From Albifimbria verrucaria (taxonomy: Eukaryota; Ascomycota; Sordariomycetes; Hypocreales; Stachybotryaceae), in assembly GCA_020081605.1 (NCBI GenBank), contig JAHREC010000016.1:186001-250000 (forward strand): 64,000 bases of DNA, given 5' to 3'. The notes under the pieces were generated by a model. That model was not told the origin of the DNA and made no database searches. It saw only the letters and a program-made list of their open reading frames with translations. Positions 11,816 through 24,279 of the stretch are shown piece by piece (positions within the stretch are counted from its first letter, which is position 1; the number at the start of each line of letters is the position of its first letter). A program made the position numbers and the translations under genes.

Positions 11816-13027
11816 GGCTGATATTAAATTTCGATTGAGTCGGGCTGCGATGGTGAGGGGCAACCGTCTACACGCAGGTGGTGATAGACTAGAGGAAGCT
11901 AAGGCAACGGTGCGTGGGATACGACATCAACGTTCCCGTGTTAGGTTGTTAGGGAAATGCAGAGATATCAATGGGAATTAACAGTCATATACGAACAAAG
12001 AGGGATAATCACGTGGATTTTTGGTCAACAGATAAGCACTGAGCCTTGCATAAATATGGTTGGTTATTCTCTTGACCGTATTGACCATGGCAGCACCCTG
12101 CCTTACAATCGTCAAGGTAGCTAACACATTCCCATAGATAGTGATTCATGAAAATCTGGGAACATTATCTTAAGACTCTGCACTGAAAGGTCAAACATTG
12201 CATTCATATTATGTCTCAATTTGCTACGGTGCGCCACATTTACCCGTTATGAAGCGCGTCGTATGCTAGGCTCGCACAGTCGCCTGTAAAGGTACAACTA
12301 GCAGACCGCTCATCGGAGGCACTTGTTTGTTATTTGACCGGCATGCTTACCAGGAATAATCGCGCTCACGTATACTGCACCGTTATGCGCGTTACCCATG
12401 TCCAGCAAAATAAGATCCGCTACGGTGCATAACTTCCTGACCTCCGTAGCTAGCAGTAAGTCAGCAATACAACCCAACGGTGCCATTTCCGCCACGCTTA
12501 GTGGTTCTCTGAGTGAGATCCTATGGTATGATATAGGTGGTTGGTTGGTTGTTGGTTGAGCTTGCTACTCTAGGGATATGATCGTCTTGCCTCGACGAGA
12601 CAGTTCATCTCGCGTCCCCGCTTGCTTGCGGCCGAGTTTAGGATAAAGTATAAATAGCAAGTCTAGATATAGGATTATATTATCTGAATTGTCCAATAAT
12701 TTGATTGAATAAATAAATAGGTTATATTCTATTACGTATTATACTACAACCTGCAACACAAGGGTATGTTTTCTTAGAAGTTTGAAGAAATAAATAATCA
12801 TAATAATAATAATAATAATATATATCGATATATACATATTTATGATTAGAAAAACTTAATAATCTATTTTATCTTATTTCTCTTTCTCTACCCTTATCCT
12901 CCTTTTCTTTTTCTCTTCTACTTCTCTAATCTTCTAATCCTATTTGCCCAACCTTAAAATCCGCCAATACTAAACGAACCCTCTTAAGCAGACTTATAAT
13001 TACCATAAATATCTCCCATGAACTCTA
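11816..13027. other. intergenic, partly AT-rich
   Basis: About 1.2 kb between the regulator promoter and the reductase 3' end. From about 12640 the DNA becomes strongly AT-rich with a TAA repeat. A 61-codon frame at 12310-12495 (minus) shows nothing I recognise. Confidence 0.5.
12794..12821. repeat. TAA trinucleotide microsatellite
   Basis: About eight to nine tandem TAA units lie within an AT-rich island between two genes. Confidence 0.8.
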
Positions 13028-14031
13028 TTATAGAATTAGACCATCCAGTGTATATAGCGTATTACAGAGATAGGTAGACTTACTAAGCCCCATGCCATAA
13101 TACTTCTTTCCCTTTCTGAATTCATAAATTTGTTTAATCTCCTCAGTAGTAAGCTGAAAGCTTGAGAGGTTTTCCAAAGTATGCTTGAAGTCGCTCCCTC
13201 CTCTTACTAGTTGTGACGGTGATGAAGCGTTGGTCTAGGATCCATCGTAAGGCAATTTCACCCTCGGATACACCATACTTTTGCGCCAGGTCAGCATACA
13301 CCTGATCTACAGGGCCAGGACGCGCTGCGGTGATGGGAGATAGTACTGAGTAGCATACTGTGGCAATTCCATGCTTATGGTGGAACTCGAGCAGCTCCGT
13401 ATGCTGTTGGTATGGATGGAACTCAATTTGGTTGACAGCAGGGATGACTGTGGCTGTCTCGAGAATGATTTCCAAGTCTTCCTTGTCAAAGTTGGAGACG
13501 CCGATGGACCTAACCTTTCCCGAGTGTCTAATTGTTTCCATTTGTGACCAAATCTGTTGTAAGCCCGCAGCCGAGCCTGCGGCGAAGGGCACGTGCACAA
13601 GATATAAATCCACATAGTCAAGACCTAGCTTCTGGAGAGAGGATTCTAGAACAGCTCTGACGTCTTGTTCTTTAGTTCCAACGACCTTGGCTGTGACGAA
13701 TAGCTTCTCTCGAGGCAACCCTGAGGCTTTAATTCCCTCGCCCACACCCGTCTCATTCATATAGGCTGCTTGGATGTCAGTGGTATACTTTCCATTACGG
13801 CTAATTAGCATGACTACCTTCGGCAGTATCGAGATGATAATACCCATTCTGGAGGGCCATGAGTGTCATTTCGCCAACATGTTTATCCGGCTGCATGAGG
13901 TGCGCAGTACCGAGACCGTAGGAAAGCTATAATGATTAGTGGGGATGGCCAGATCGCAATCTTGGGGACAGTTTTTCTACCATTGGAATCTCGTTTCCAT
14001 CGTTCAACTTGACTACAGGTATGGGCACCAT
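13028..14031 (-). CDS. aldo/keto reductase
   Basis: An NAD(P)H-dependent aldo/keto reductase of (beta/alpha)8 fold, probably cytosolic. The start is ATG 14031 (MVPIPVVKLNDGNEIPM). Intron 13927-13980 leads into LSYGLGTAHL, and intron 13769-13817 joins LDTAE to AAYMNETGVG, producing the catalytic Asp and Tyr. The Lys is in FVTAKV and the His in LVHVPF, so the D-Y-K-H tetrad is complete. QIEFHPY and RSIGVSNFD are further family signatures. The cofactor region TTSKRRERLQAYF is followed by a one-base break near 13170. One frame stops at 13143 with no family likeness, while the other goes on with FQLTTEEIKQIYEF, as expected for the family, to TAA at 13028. I take the longer end as real. The substrate is unknown. 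Confidence 0.85.
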
Positions 14032-15595
14032 GTTGTCTAGTGGGTTGGATAATCGGAAACTTAGACAGGGGAAGTAGGGGTTGTGTTCAGTCTCTTGGTG
14101 GAGTGGCAGGTGTAGGATGAGTCCGCTTTTGTACATTGTCAATTCCCTTTTTGATCACTACTGCGACGTGGACTCGGATTGTCAGAATAGAATAACGTGT
14201 CCAGTGCAGTAGCATTATACTGTGGGAGGGTGCCATTGTTGGTCCCCATCTTAGCATGGTATGGGGAAAGGGCCTAAAGGACGGGCCAACATCCTGTTTC
14301 CATCCTCTCCAAGCCATTCTCGTGCTGCGATACGCGATGTAGGACTTTGTGCTAAACGACCAACCCAATCGAATTGTCTTGGCAACCAACAACAATACGG
14401 AGGCGAATTACAAGAGATCACAGCATCAGCGGCCAAGTCGTCATCCGGTTTTGATAACAATGTGGCACCCCAACAATTTGACGTTATTATCACCTCAGGA
14501 AGCATCTTGGCCCTGGCTGAGTTGCCCAGCGACTGTTTTCAGGTACAATAGGACAAGTAACCTGCCCTAGGCGGGGATCCATTGAGCGAAGCCAATCGTC
14601 ATCTCTGAAGCTATCAAGTTGATTTGTTGGTTCTGGGAGCAGTGAACAAAGCGGGGATGGACTCGTGGTGGATTGAAAGGGTGGTAGCGAAGAGCCGCTC
14701 CGAGTGCAACTGTATGCAGTGATGTCTTCGCGCATGTGCATAAGGCGAAACAATTTGGGTTCTATCAAGGCAGCCTCCATCCCCACTGCAATTCATCCAC
14801 AAAATAACATCTTAAAATCTGTCTGGCTGTCCTTGGCATGGGAATTGGTCCTAGCTGAGCAAACCTAAACCTGGTGACCCCTTGCGGGCACACACCATTA
14901 GTGGCATGGGGTTCTTGTTACGTGGGAAGGATGTCCATCATACCTCGAGTCGTAGCGTGGGAATTTGGTATGCGTGCAATTATCGAGATTATGATGTCTG
15001 ACGAATCCGATGCATGCGTCGTGCATGGATAAACACTCCTTCTTGCTGTACATTTGGGATGGATGCAACTACGCCCCTCACAAATATAGGCGGCCTAAAG
15101 CAGCCAATCACTATCGAATTCCGCTTGCAACTCATGGGTGATGACCCTTCGTATAGCGTGCACCAACCGTGTAAGGTAGGTTGCCTTCGGGAACTCATGG
15201 GCTCCGAGGTAGACAACGGTGTTGCATCAGGAGACATCGCATATCCTAGCCAATCCTTGGCTTCCCTTGGCTCGATGTGATCCTCCACTCCCTGGATATG
15301 CACAGTAGGCAGGTTGGTGACGGTCTCAGTTCCCTGTCACTTCAAAGCCACACCTACCGTTTCTGCTGCCCGCTGCAGTCGGCCCGCCACGCAATTAAAA
15401 ATGGTGCATTGGATGGGCAAAGACAGTTTCTCTATGTTTCAGTTCATTCGAAGTGACTAGTCTTAATCACTTAGGGCTGTTGTGGCTTCGCTCCTCAAGT
15501 TCCTGGATCTACACACCCTTCTTTAGGGGCTCAAGAATTCATCATCAAGATCCCATTTTGAACCAAGCTCCAAACCAATCACCGTCTGCCTACCA
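14032..15595. other. intergenic, no gene recognised
   Basis: About 1.56 kb. Frames of 70-104 codons exist on both strands (14251-14551, 14490-14786, 14989-15303), overlapping each other antisense, none with family likeness or clean splice continuation. The right end should hold the promoter of the ankyrin chimera. Confidence 0.45.
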
Positions 15596-16391
15596 TGCCA
15601 CTTTACACGGATCTTCCAGCCGAAATTGACTCAGTCGATGTTATTGTCGCAGGAGGTGAGTCCAATCTCTCTTCATTATTCAACCATATCTGACCGACTT
15701 CTCAGGAGGCACAGCAGCGTATATCGTTGGCTTGCACGTCTGGAAATATGGCCCTGGTCCAGATGCTTCTCAATCATGGTGCGGAAATCAATGAGCCAGT
15801 TCATCGGTACTACGGTCGGAATGCACTACAGGCTGCTGCCGAGATCGGCCAATTGAAATGGCAAAAGCCCTTCTGACCCTTGGAGCGGATATCAACGCTC
15901 CAGCCTCTGCGACAGCAGGCCTGACTGCCGTGCAAGCAGCCGCCGTATCTGGAAGCATGGATCTCGTCAAGCTGTTCTTATCTTGTGGTGCTGAAATCAA
16001 CGCCCCGGCCTGCAAATACAAGGGCCTGACCGCGCTCCAAGCAACCGTCTTTTACGGGCACGACTCCATAGTGACCATGCTGCTTGATAACGGCGCTGAC
16101 GTCAACGCTCCAGGGTCATCTGTGATAGGCGGCACAGCCCCGCATGCGGCCGCAGAAGCAGGACACGAGGAGATTGTCCAGAGGCTGTTGGATCACGGTG
16201 CAGATGTAAACTCCGAGGCGGGATGGTATGGACAGACGGCGTTGCAGATCGCGGCAGCACAGGGCAACGAGGGCATCGTGCATTTATTGAGGGAGAAGGG
16301 TGCAAAGGGGACAGCCACAGGGAAAGTCTGTTGTTTAGCCATCCGCATTAGGTGCTGGTTGAAGAATGAGAACAATCGATACCCCGCTTGA
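15596..16391 (+). CDS. chimera: GMC-oxidoreductase N-terminus joined to ankyrin repeats
   Basis: The first exon starts at ATG 15596 and reads MPLYTDLP then VDVIVAGG. After a short intron (donor GTGAGT at 15655, acceptor near 15705) it gives GGTAAYIV, which is the start and FAD-binding Gly motif of a GMC-family alcohol oxidase. Instead of the rest of an oxidase, the DNA then encodes about five to six ankyrin repeats: GNMALVQMLLNHGAEINE, LTLGADINAP, LSCGAEINAP, LDNGADVNAP, LDHGADVNSE and a final LREKGAK. It ends at TGA 16389-16391. A missing A near 15852 breaks the second repeat, and a further one-base offset lies at the junction. Either recombination fused an oxidase promoter and start to an ankyrin gene, or two unrelated remnants lie side by side. 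The oxidase part cannot be active. The ankyrin part could be a small protein-binding protein. Confidence 0.6.
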
Positions 16392-16808
16392 AGCAACATA
16401 GCACGTTAAGGATGCTGTATTTGACCCAACTACTTTACTTACATGGGCTAGTCTCATGGATCAGAAGAACTCGGCTAGCCACTGGAAATCCCTCGTACCA
16501 TGGTTGCAGTAAAGCATTACACGCAATGCCATTTGTGTGTGTGGAAGAAACGCCATAAACCTCTCACTGAGGGGCTGGCTGGAATGAGTGGCTTGAGATC
16601 AGCCACACCACAACAGAGACATACGCACGATGATCATATGCAAGATACATCACAGACCAAGGAATTCAATGAAACACTAAATTGAGTGACGTAGGACCTT
16701 GACGTCGATGGCACAGTCTTGATTTCTTTGCAACTACAAGTTCAGTAGCCCAGCGATCCACGAACCCACCATGTCTTTTGTCAACATCTCACTGGCCTTT
16801 CTTCCACA
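16392..16808. other. intergenic, no gene recognised
   Basis: A 417-base spacer containing the presumed promoter of the M20 peptidase. Nothing else seen. Confidence 0.55.
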
Positions 16809-18178
16809 ATGATAGAATCCATACTGACCATAGCATTACTTTTCAGCACTCTTCATGTCTTCCTGAGTCATGCTCAATCCGCCCCAACCTACCGAGACGA
16901 GCTGCTTTCACTTCACAAAGCGCTCGTCGATATCCCATCCATCACCGGAAACGAGACAGAAGTTGGCAATTTTCTCATTGATTACCTGAATGAAAAGGGC
17001 CTAGTTGCGGAAGCCCAACCAATTTCATCGAGTAACAGCACAAAGGCTTCGCGGTTCAACGTGGTTGCATGGCCCGAAAACCGTCCGTCCAACTGGTCTA
17101 AAGTGGTTGTCACGACTCATATCGATGTAGTGCCACCTTATATTCCATACTCACGCTCTGGACCGGAGCCACCTACGGCGGAGACTCTTATCGCAGGCCG
17201 AGGGACTGTCGATGCGAAAGGTAGCGTGGCGACGCAGATCGTAGCGCTCTTGCAGCTGCTATCCGAGAATCTAGTCACGGGCGATGATGTTATGCTGGTC
17301 TTTGTCGTTGGAGAGGAGAAAGATGGTGTAGGCATGAAGCAGTTCTCCAGCGTCATGGAGAGACAGAAGCACCGGTCACGCGCCGCCATCTTTGGCGAGC
17401 CCACTGAGGCTTTGCTAGCCTGTGGCCACAAGGGTATTCTGGCCTGCCAATTATCTGTCAAGGAAAGGCTGGACACAGTGGCTATCCGTCCTCGGGGAAG
17501 AGTGCCAATGAGGTGCTTATGCGCGGGTTGATCAAGGCCATAGACACCGATCTCGGACAAAGTGAAGCCTACGGCAACACCACACTCAACATTGGTGTGA
17601 TTGAGGGCGGCATTGCCAATAACGTCATTCCGGCAGAAGCCAGTGCTAACATATCGCTTCGAGTGGCTATTGGACCGTCAAAGACGGGTCATGAAATCGT
17701 CAAAAAGAACCTACAGGATGTCTTGACTAGTGTGGACGACAAGGCTTTCAAGCTGGACTGTGGTAATGGCGTGGGTTACAGGACAATACCTATATCTTGT
17801 GACGTTGAAGGTAAGTACTTGATTTCTTCAACCAGTCCAACTCTTGCGAAACGATGGCGGAGACTCTATGAAAACGAGCGCAAGCGGACAACCTCAGCGT
17901 CCACCGGGATAGCCCTTTCCTACAACCGGTGCTGTCATGGGTTTTATTGGTACAGATGGCTGATATTGTCTCTAGGATTCAAGACAGGAGTAGTCAACTA
18001 TGGTACGGATATCCCCAATTTGGAGGGCAACCACACGAGATACCTTTACGGCCCAGGAAGTATTCTTGTCGCGCATTCAGAGGACGAGGCGGTCAAGCTG
18101 GGAGATTTGGAACAAGCTGTGGAAGACTACAAGAAGCTCATTTTGCATGCAGTCAAGGATTTTGGCGATACTAACTGA
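16809..18178 (+). CDS. secreted M20-family metallopeptidase
   Basis: A dizinc exopeptidase/deacylase of the M20 family, exported. The start is ATG 16809 with a signal peptide (MIESILTIALLFSTLHVFLS, cleavage near HAQSAP). Zinc-ligand motifs are visible: THIDVVPP, GRGTVDAKG and VVGEEKDGVG, the last with the general-base Glu next to a ligand Glu. The dimerisation domain begins at KGKAGHSGYPSSGKSANE, but a missing G near 17462 breaks the frame there. Intron 17811-17975 (165 nt, GTAAGT..CTAG) joins DVEG to FKTGVVNYGTDIPNL, and the last His motif lies in GPGSILVAHSEDE. Length of about 400 residues fits the family. It may release amino acids or peptides outside the cell; the acetylornithine-deacetylase-like relatives do not allow a more precise substrate. 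Confidence 0.85.
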
Positions 18179-18812
18179 ATGATCAAGAAGCGCCATTGTC
18201 GCGCGTTCTCTCTTGTTCTCTTCTATTTCTTGTTTTTATAGACTCACATTGACAAGTTGCGGATATGATGTTACTAGAAATGCAATTGAACTGTTTTCGC
18301 TCATGGATAGCCCACCCTGCATAACCCAAAGGAGATATAGCGCGCGCACGGTAGCTTATGAAGCTATGTGAGGCTACGGTATTTCCTAGCTTCCGTAACA
18401 AGGTTAGCTACAGCGCATACATACCAATTCTTTACAGAAGTTCTTCCGATGTCCAATTATATCAGTGCCGTAGCGTTGGTCACATATCCCACACGGATCT
18501 ACCTCCGTCCCATACGTGCATCCGCAATGCGATCCCAGTGTTGTAATTGGCAAGGCATAGCAATCATCCAGGCTTACATGCTTATAAATTCGATGATTAG
18601 AAATCCTTGGCGGTAAATATGATACCGCATCCCTGCCTTAGGAACGAGCCAATAATAGGTGAGGCCGTAAGGCAATCTTGCCAACAAAAATGGGCGTCAG
18701 CAGCGTACGGGCCATAACCTCTTTTTCAAGGATAGCTTACGGGGTTGTCTCTTCCCTTCTGCTGTCGTCAGCTTCAACAGCAATCAAAGAAATTCCTAGA
18801 CACACGTTGGCC
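18179..18812. other. intergenic / possible 5' part of the MFS gene
   Basis: A 634-base spacer. An in-frame ATG at 18690 could extend the following transporter by 41 residues, but that extension lacks family likeness, so it is treated as untranslated. Confidence 0.5.
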
Positions 18813-20810
18813 ATGTCTACACTGCATAAGAAGTCCGGGACGTCTCCGGTGGAACCCTCCAATAATTCAGCATTAATCGAACAGCCTGTCAAGGTAACCA
18901 CTACAACAAAGCCGGCTGAAAAGCCTGGCTTTTTCCACAATGTTGACGGAGGTGCGCGTGGTTGTGCCTCTGTCGTGGGAGCCTGGTTGATTCAATTCTC
19001 CATGCTGGGCGCTGTTCTGGCTTTCGGAAGTTACCAGACATTCTACCAGGATCTATGGTTGCCAGTGAGTATTGGGCAATACCTTATGAGGCACATTTTC
19101 GATGGGCGATACTGACCATTTGTGTCATTCGCTTGACTAAAGGACTACTCTCATTCCTCCATCTCGTGGATTGGTAGCTTACAGATTTTCATGGAGTTCT
19201 TGTGCGTATCACTACAACATTCCGAGAGCGTCAGGGTGGGAACCTTGACATGTTTCAGACCCAGAAAGAAAGAGAAAGCTTAGCACTAACAAACGCCGAT
19301 TTCCGCAGCCTTGGTGTCTTTGGCGGGTTTCTCCTCGATAGTGGGCATTGGCGTTGGACTGTCGGCGGTGGATCTATGCTCTTCGTCTTCGCCTTTTTCA
19401 TGTTGAGTTTATGCCGAGCGGGTCAATATGCGCCTATCATCTTGTCTCAAGGGTGAGTCGAGCAAATATCAATTTTTCATGCATGCGACAGCTTCTGCCA
19501 ACTAACCATTCGTGGTCTGTTAGGGTCGGCATGGGCGCTGGTCTTGGGTTTGCCTATCTACCCGTCTCCGGTATCGTTTCGAAGCACTTCAAGAAGCGCC
19601 GAGCGTTGGCTATGGGTATTATAACCACAGGGGCTCCATTGGCGGGTTCGTCCTCTCACTGCTCGGCAACAAACTTCTGTACTCTGACCTTGGCTTTCCT
19701 TGGACTGTCCGCGTCAGCGCCTTCATAGTGCTTGGCTCCTGCGTGATCGCGAATTTGCTGCTGTCAGATATTCACCCTGGAGAACCCGCAGTTGTGACAC
19801 AGAACCCCGAGAAAAGCATGGCAGAAGCAACTGACGGCATCGCTACGGCCGAAAGATCGAAAGTATCACCGAACAAGGAGGACAACAAGGCGACATTATC
19901 AGACCTCGAAGGATGTGGAGAGAGTGTAGAGCTGTCGCATAAACCGCGCACCATCAAGCAGATGTTACAGGATCCAGCCTACCTGGCTATCATTTCCATG
20001 GGTTTTGTTGTCAGCCTGGGCCTCTATTTCCCAATGTCAGCAACCCAGCAGGATTATCCCATTTTCGTATAAATCAGTCGAAACTGACAAAAGTGCAACT
20101 TCCAGGTTTGCAATCCAGTCATTCGCTCTAGACCACGGGATCCCATCTGGGCTTGCAAGTTGGCTGCTGCCGCTGCTAAATCTTACTAGTGTACTAGGTA
20201 GAACAATTCCCAACTGGTTGGCTGATCGATATGGTCTATTTGAGGTAATTTGAAACCAAGTCTCGGACCAGACACAACCTACGAATCTGAAACTGACGGA
20301 ACGCTTACGAAAAGCTTTATATTCCCTGCACATTAGCCGCTGGTGTTGTACAGTTTGCCATCGGTGGAGCCACCAACTCTGCTGGCGTTGTCATCGTCTC
20401 GGTTCTGTAAGCTCTTCAGGGTCTGTTAATGTGAAATATGAAAGGTTCTGGAGTTGACACTTTGCTGCTCTAGGTATGGCTTTTTTCGGGGTCAAGTGAG
20501 TCCTTGCTACTCTTACACCGCCGTGATTGTGAATTCCCTCTGATATCGATGCGCAGTTCCCTCACTATATTTCCCGATGATATCCTCGCTAGATCCCGAT
20601 GTCTCATCTACCGGCATGCGACTTGGTGTTGCATGTCTGCCAGTGGGCGTTGCATCCTTAGTTGGTACACCGATTGCAGAAGCCTTGGTTGGTTCCGGTC
20701 ATAACTGGTGGCGCGGGCTCGGGTATGCGGGCGCCACTCAGATCATCTCAGCCATGCTGTTGACGTTCGCATGGGTGATGGAGAAGAAGCGGGGACAAGC
20801 TAAACACTAG
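18813..20810 (+). CDS. MFS monocarboxylate-type (MCT/MCH) transporter
   Basis: A 12-TM transporter of the fungal monocarboxylate-porter-like group. The start chosen is ATG 18813 (MSTLHKKSGTSPVEPS). TM1 follows at GGARGCASVVGAWLIQF. Eight exons are inferred, with introns at 19065-19142, 19202-19308, 19453-19523, 20036-20105, 20245-20314, 20407-20473 and 20496-20556. They join family motifs in frame: YSHSSISWIGSLQIFMEF, LGVFGGFLLDSGHWR, VGMGAGLGFAYLPV, HFKKRRALAMGIITTGAPLG, IQSFALDHGIPSGLASW and LGVACLPVGVASLVGTPIA. The loop between the halves is charged (EKSMAEATDGI). Two single-base losses, near 19642 (G run) and 20484 (T run), must be repaired. Yeast relatives do not all carry monocarboxylates, so the substrate is open. 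Confidence 0.82.
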
Positions 20811-23210
20811 TGAAATCACGTAAATCGCTTTGTTCTTGGTGTTTATTAGAAAGAAGCAGGAATAGATCGCTAGTCCCATTATCCAACATGATTATCATTG
20901 TGGTGTGGTGCTCAACGCCATTGCTTTGGATTGATAATACGGTCGATGATTCAATATCGAACTCTTTCTTAAATGTCCAAACCACGATTCAATGATAATA
21001 CTATGGGGCAATGGGTCCCATGATATTGTTTGGACGTTGGTTGGACCATCTTGAAAGGTGATACCTTTCCAATAGAGTGCCTTGACAGAGGACTGGCGTG
21101 GCAAGTCATGATGACTGCAAACTTATCAAAGGTGGTTAGCACGTATTTCAAGAAATAATCCCATGTGATAACAGAGAATAACAGCAGGCCTAAACCCCGT
21201 GGACGTAGTTTATGCGTGTGCGAGATGTGTTCTAACAGGAACATAGATGTGCCTAAGTTACTCCTTCTTTTTGGAAACCAAATTACGAGATAAGGCCAAT
21301 AATTGAATCATGCTCGGTCCAGATTTACTAAAACTGCATCCCTCGAGGAATGTTTGACTAGGCACAGAGATTGGAGGCTGGATTCGTTGGTGGTTATCAT
21401 CTTTGCGTGTAACATGGGTGTTTTGCTGGAAGGTTACGACAACCAATGATTCCTTCTTGGTCGCAAACATGGTCGCACAGGCATAAAGTCCTATGTGGAT
21501 AGAAGAGAGGTGAGACAGACACTTGATCTCAGTATTCTGGTAGCATTGCTACCATTGTGGGTATGTCAGTGGCCCTTTTGTAGGGTCAACCGTAGGGTTA
21601 GGCTCTCTAGATAACAAGATTGCAAACATCCGTTTGCCCTACTGTCTGCTCCATCGTTTGCATGACACCTTCCATGTACCAAATCATTCCTTGGGCAGGC
21701 AAGCGCTGAGCCTCACAGCGAGTTATGTATCCTAATGTCTTCGCCGCCTTACACTCCCTGTATACAATCTTCTACCACGTTATGCAGCTCCCTGACCGCA
21801 TTGCTTCATAGACCAGTGTGTTGTACCGTCTTACAGAGGGAGATACCCGGCCCGATGCGTTCTCTGTGTCGCCCGAGACTCGGGCTTCGGTTATGAAGGA
21901 AACCCTTTGCAGGGGCAAGCTGGAACCTTCAGTTCAGAGCCTATTACATCCCTTTAGAACCCAAGCATCGCCCGCCCGCTGCCACGAGTCATGTTCACCG
22001 TCCAATAACGCGGGTAGGGAGCTACGGACAAGGACTCGAGGCTGAGCAATAGCACTCCATTATTACTGTCAAGATGCAACAACCACGACTCAGCGTAGTT
22101 CAACGCCACATGAATACGGCTATAATCACCGGAGACAACTGATGTAACGATCAACCCGCCACCATCAGCAAGCTTCTGTGAACAGTGTTCTTTTTCCTCT
22201 TCCTACCATCCTGTAGCCCATGCGATTTTCGATTGCATGACGAGTGGGAGTTCAGAACCATGCGAGAGAAAATGCTCGTTATGTGACTGAAAATATACCT
22301 TGATTGCCCACCTCGGAATTCGAATAACAACAGCTATGTCGTGTTATGTTCATATATCTTATGGCATCACAATCTCTTGATCGCGATTAGATACTATAGG
22401 TTGATGAAACCATTAGAAGTGAGCGATATGTAGCGTACTGCCGGAGAACAAATCCTGCGGAGCCTACAACCTCAAATTTGCCATCATCTATGTGCCTAGT
22501 ATGAGAATAGCTACTATTAATCCAATCAACTGCTAATCCTCTACGTCATTTGGTAAGGCAATTTTAATGCATAGACTAGCCCTTGTATAGAGTAAGGGAT
22601 AAGGGTGCTAGTGCTCTATTGAATGGAGTTGAAGGATTCCTACCCCGGACATATTTGTTTGAGAAGCAGAGAGTTGCTGATGCTATTTCTAGACCATAGA
22701 GCATTGGTCTAGCCTAAACTAAATTAGTTAAGCAGTAGAGCTGGAAGCTGCACCCAACAATCGGCGCCCTCTCCAAGGAGATTTGAAGCAAACTACGGCC
22801 GTCCAGGTCACTAAATGAATCCTGGAGAGTATATGATGTTCGCATGACGACTTTATAGCATTGTAACAAGGCTGACTTATGGTGTATTAAAGCCATCAGA
22901 GTAGACCACGGGTGTGGGGCACTATCTAAATAAGGGTTTCTGTAATGTAAATTTTACACGAATTAATTTAGGCAGGCGGTAGCGTGGAAACTGGTCGATG
23001 GATCCCATGCAACCGTAGGGGGCATAAAATGATCAAGCCGGGGTAGAGCTTTACATACCATGCTTTGGGAAGCGATGAGCAAGCGCTAACTCGGAATCCT
23101 CTATCCTAGTAGTCAAAGGTAGCCAGGTCCCGCTTATATAAAAGGAGGCGACAAGAATCAGAAAGTGAGTGCTAGAGCCAACAGCAGCATCGCCAAGCTA
23201 ACACAGCTAA
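20811..23210. other. 2.4 kb gene-free stretch
   Basis: No gene recognised on either strand. Frames of 60-90 codons occur but carry no family features. The right end should contain the GH16 promoter. Confidence 0.5.
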
Positions 23211-24039
23211 AATGCATCTCAAGACATTCACCGTCGGAATTCTCTCATCAATTCCCGTGCTGGCGCAAGCTGGAGGAGTATTCTGAAACGATCTCCTACA
23301 CCTGCTCTTGAAAATGGCACATACATTGTGGATCGACAAGCAGAATTCGCCAACCGTCTGACTGTTGACTTCGCTAGCGAGGGTATACCTCCTAGTTTGC
23401 AAATAAGTGACTATCCTGTCAACGACGTCTGGCATTTCTCTGCCGGCAACTCCGTCGTACGAAATGGCTATCTAGAGCTTGTTGTCACAGGTGGCTCAGC
23501 CATTCCTTACGTTGGTGGCGAGATTACCACGGCAGTGAGGAACATCAAGTATGCCAGCGTGCGTACTATTGCCATCCTTACAGAAACGCCGGGTGTCTGC
23601 AACGGTATGTGCTTGTACCGCCCGTAATTAATCCGTTGCTAAGCCGAATTGCAGGAATGTTCTTCTACCAGTCCAATACCCAGGAAACTGATATCGAATG
23701 GCTATCGGACCCTAACTCGCAGTCAAACGGCGGCGTTCGCAAGCTATGGTTGACCAATCAGGATACTGACGGGAATGGCAAGACGTACCTGGCGATTGAG
23801 CCTCCTGCTGACCCTACCACTACCGAGCATGAATATCGTATTGACTGGACCGAGGGCGTGTTGCCTGGTTTGTTGACGGAGTTCAAGTCTGGGAGACGAA
23901 CCAAGATGTTCCCAGTGTTCCTGGCCCTTGGGTCTGGAACAACTGGTCAAACAGTGATATTGGCTGGAGTGCTGGGCCACCTGCCCAGGATGCTGTTTTC
24001 AGGATCCGATCTATTGATATGTACTATAACACTGCTTGA
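23211..24039 (+). CDS. secreted GH16 beta-glucanase-type glycoside hydrolase
   Basis: A compact extracellular endo-beta-glucanase of family GH16. The start is ATG 23211 with a signal peptide (MHLKTFTVGILSSIPVLAQA). A 50-nt intron (23605-23654, GTATGT..GCAG) precedes GMFFYQSNTQETDIEWLS, which holds the ExDxxE catalytic signature (nucleophile and acid/base Glu). The family continues with EHEYRIDWTEG, WFVDGVQVWETN and PSVPGPWVWNNWSN, ending at TGA 24037-24039. Two one-base losses break the frame, near 23275 just after the signal peptide and near 23863 (C run) before WFVDGV. The length of about 258 residues is short but complete for the catalytic jelly roll, and no carbohydrate-binding module or GPI tail is visible. 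Likely roles are cell-wall glucan remodelling or degradation of environmental beta-glucan. Confidence 0.82.
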
Positions 24040-24279
24040 TTGTACCATTAAGGAACCATTTTGGATATATATCTCATAACTATATTCCAAGGAATCAAAT
24101 TATAAGTGAAAATGATGCTATGGAGATTCATTTTTACTCCTATCTTTCGTCTGTAAATATAGAACTTAGCTATACAATCCACATATTCTTGGACTTTAAG
24201 CTTTCTAATGTTAACAGATACTACTATTCTCTCTACTAGATGTGAATATTCAAAAACTAACACCTATATAGCTACTAAT

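Noticed and set aside
14087..15303. Several mutually overlapping frames of 70-104 codons
   Set aside because: None shows recognisable motifs and none can be joined to another by clean introns.
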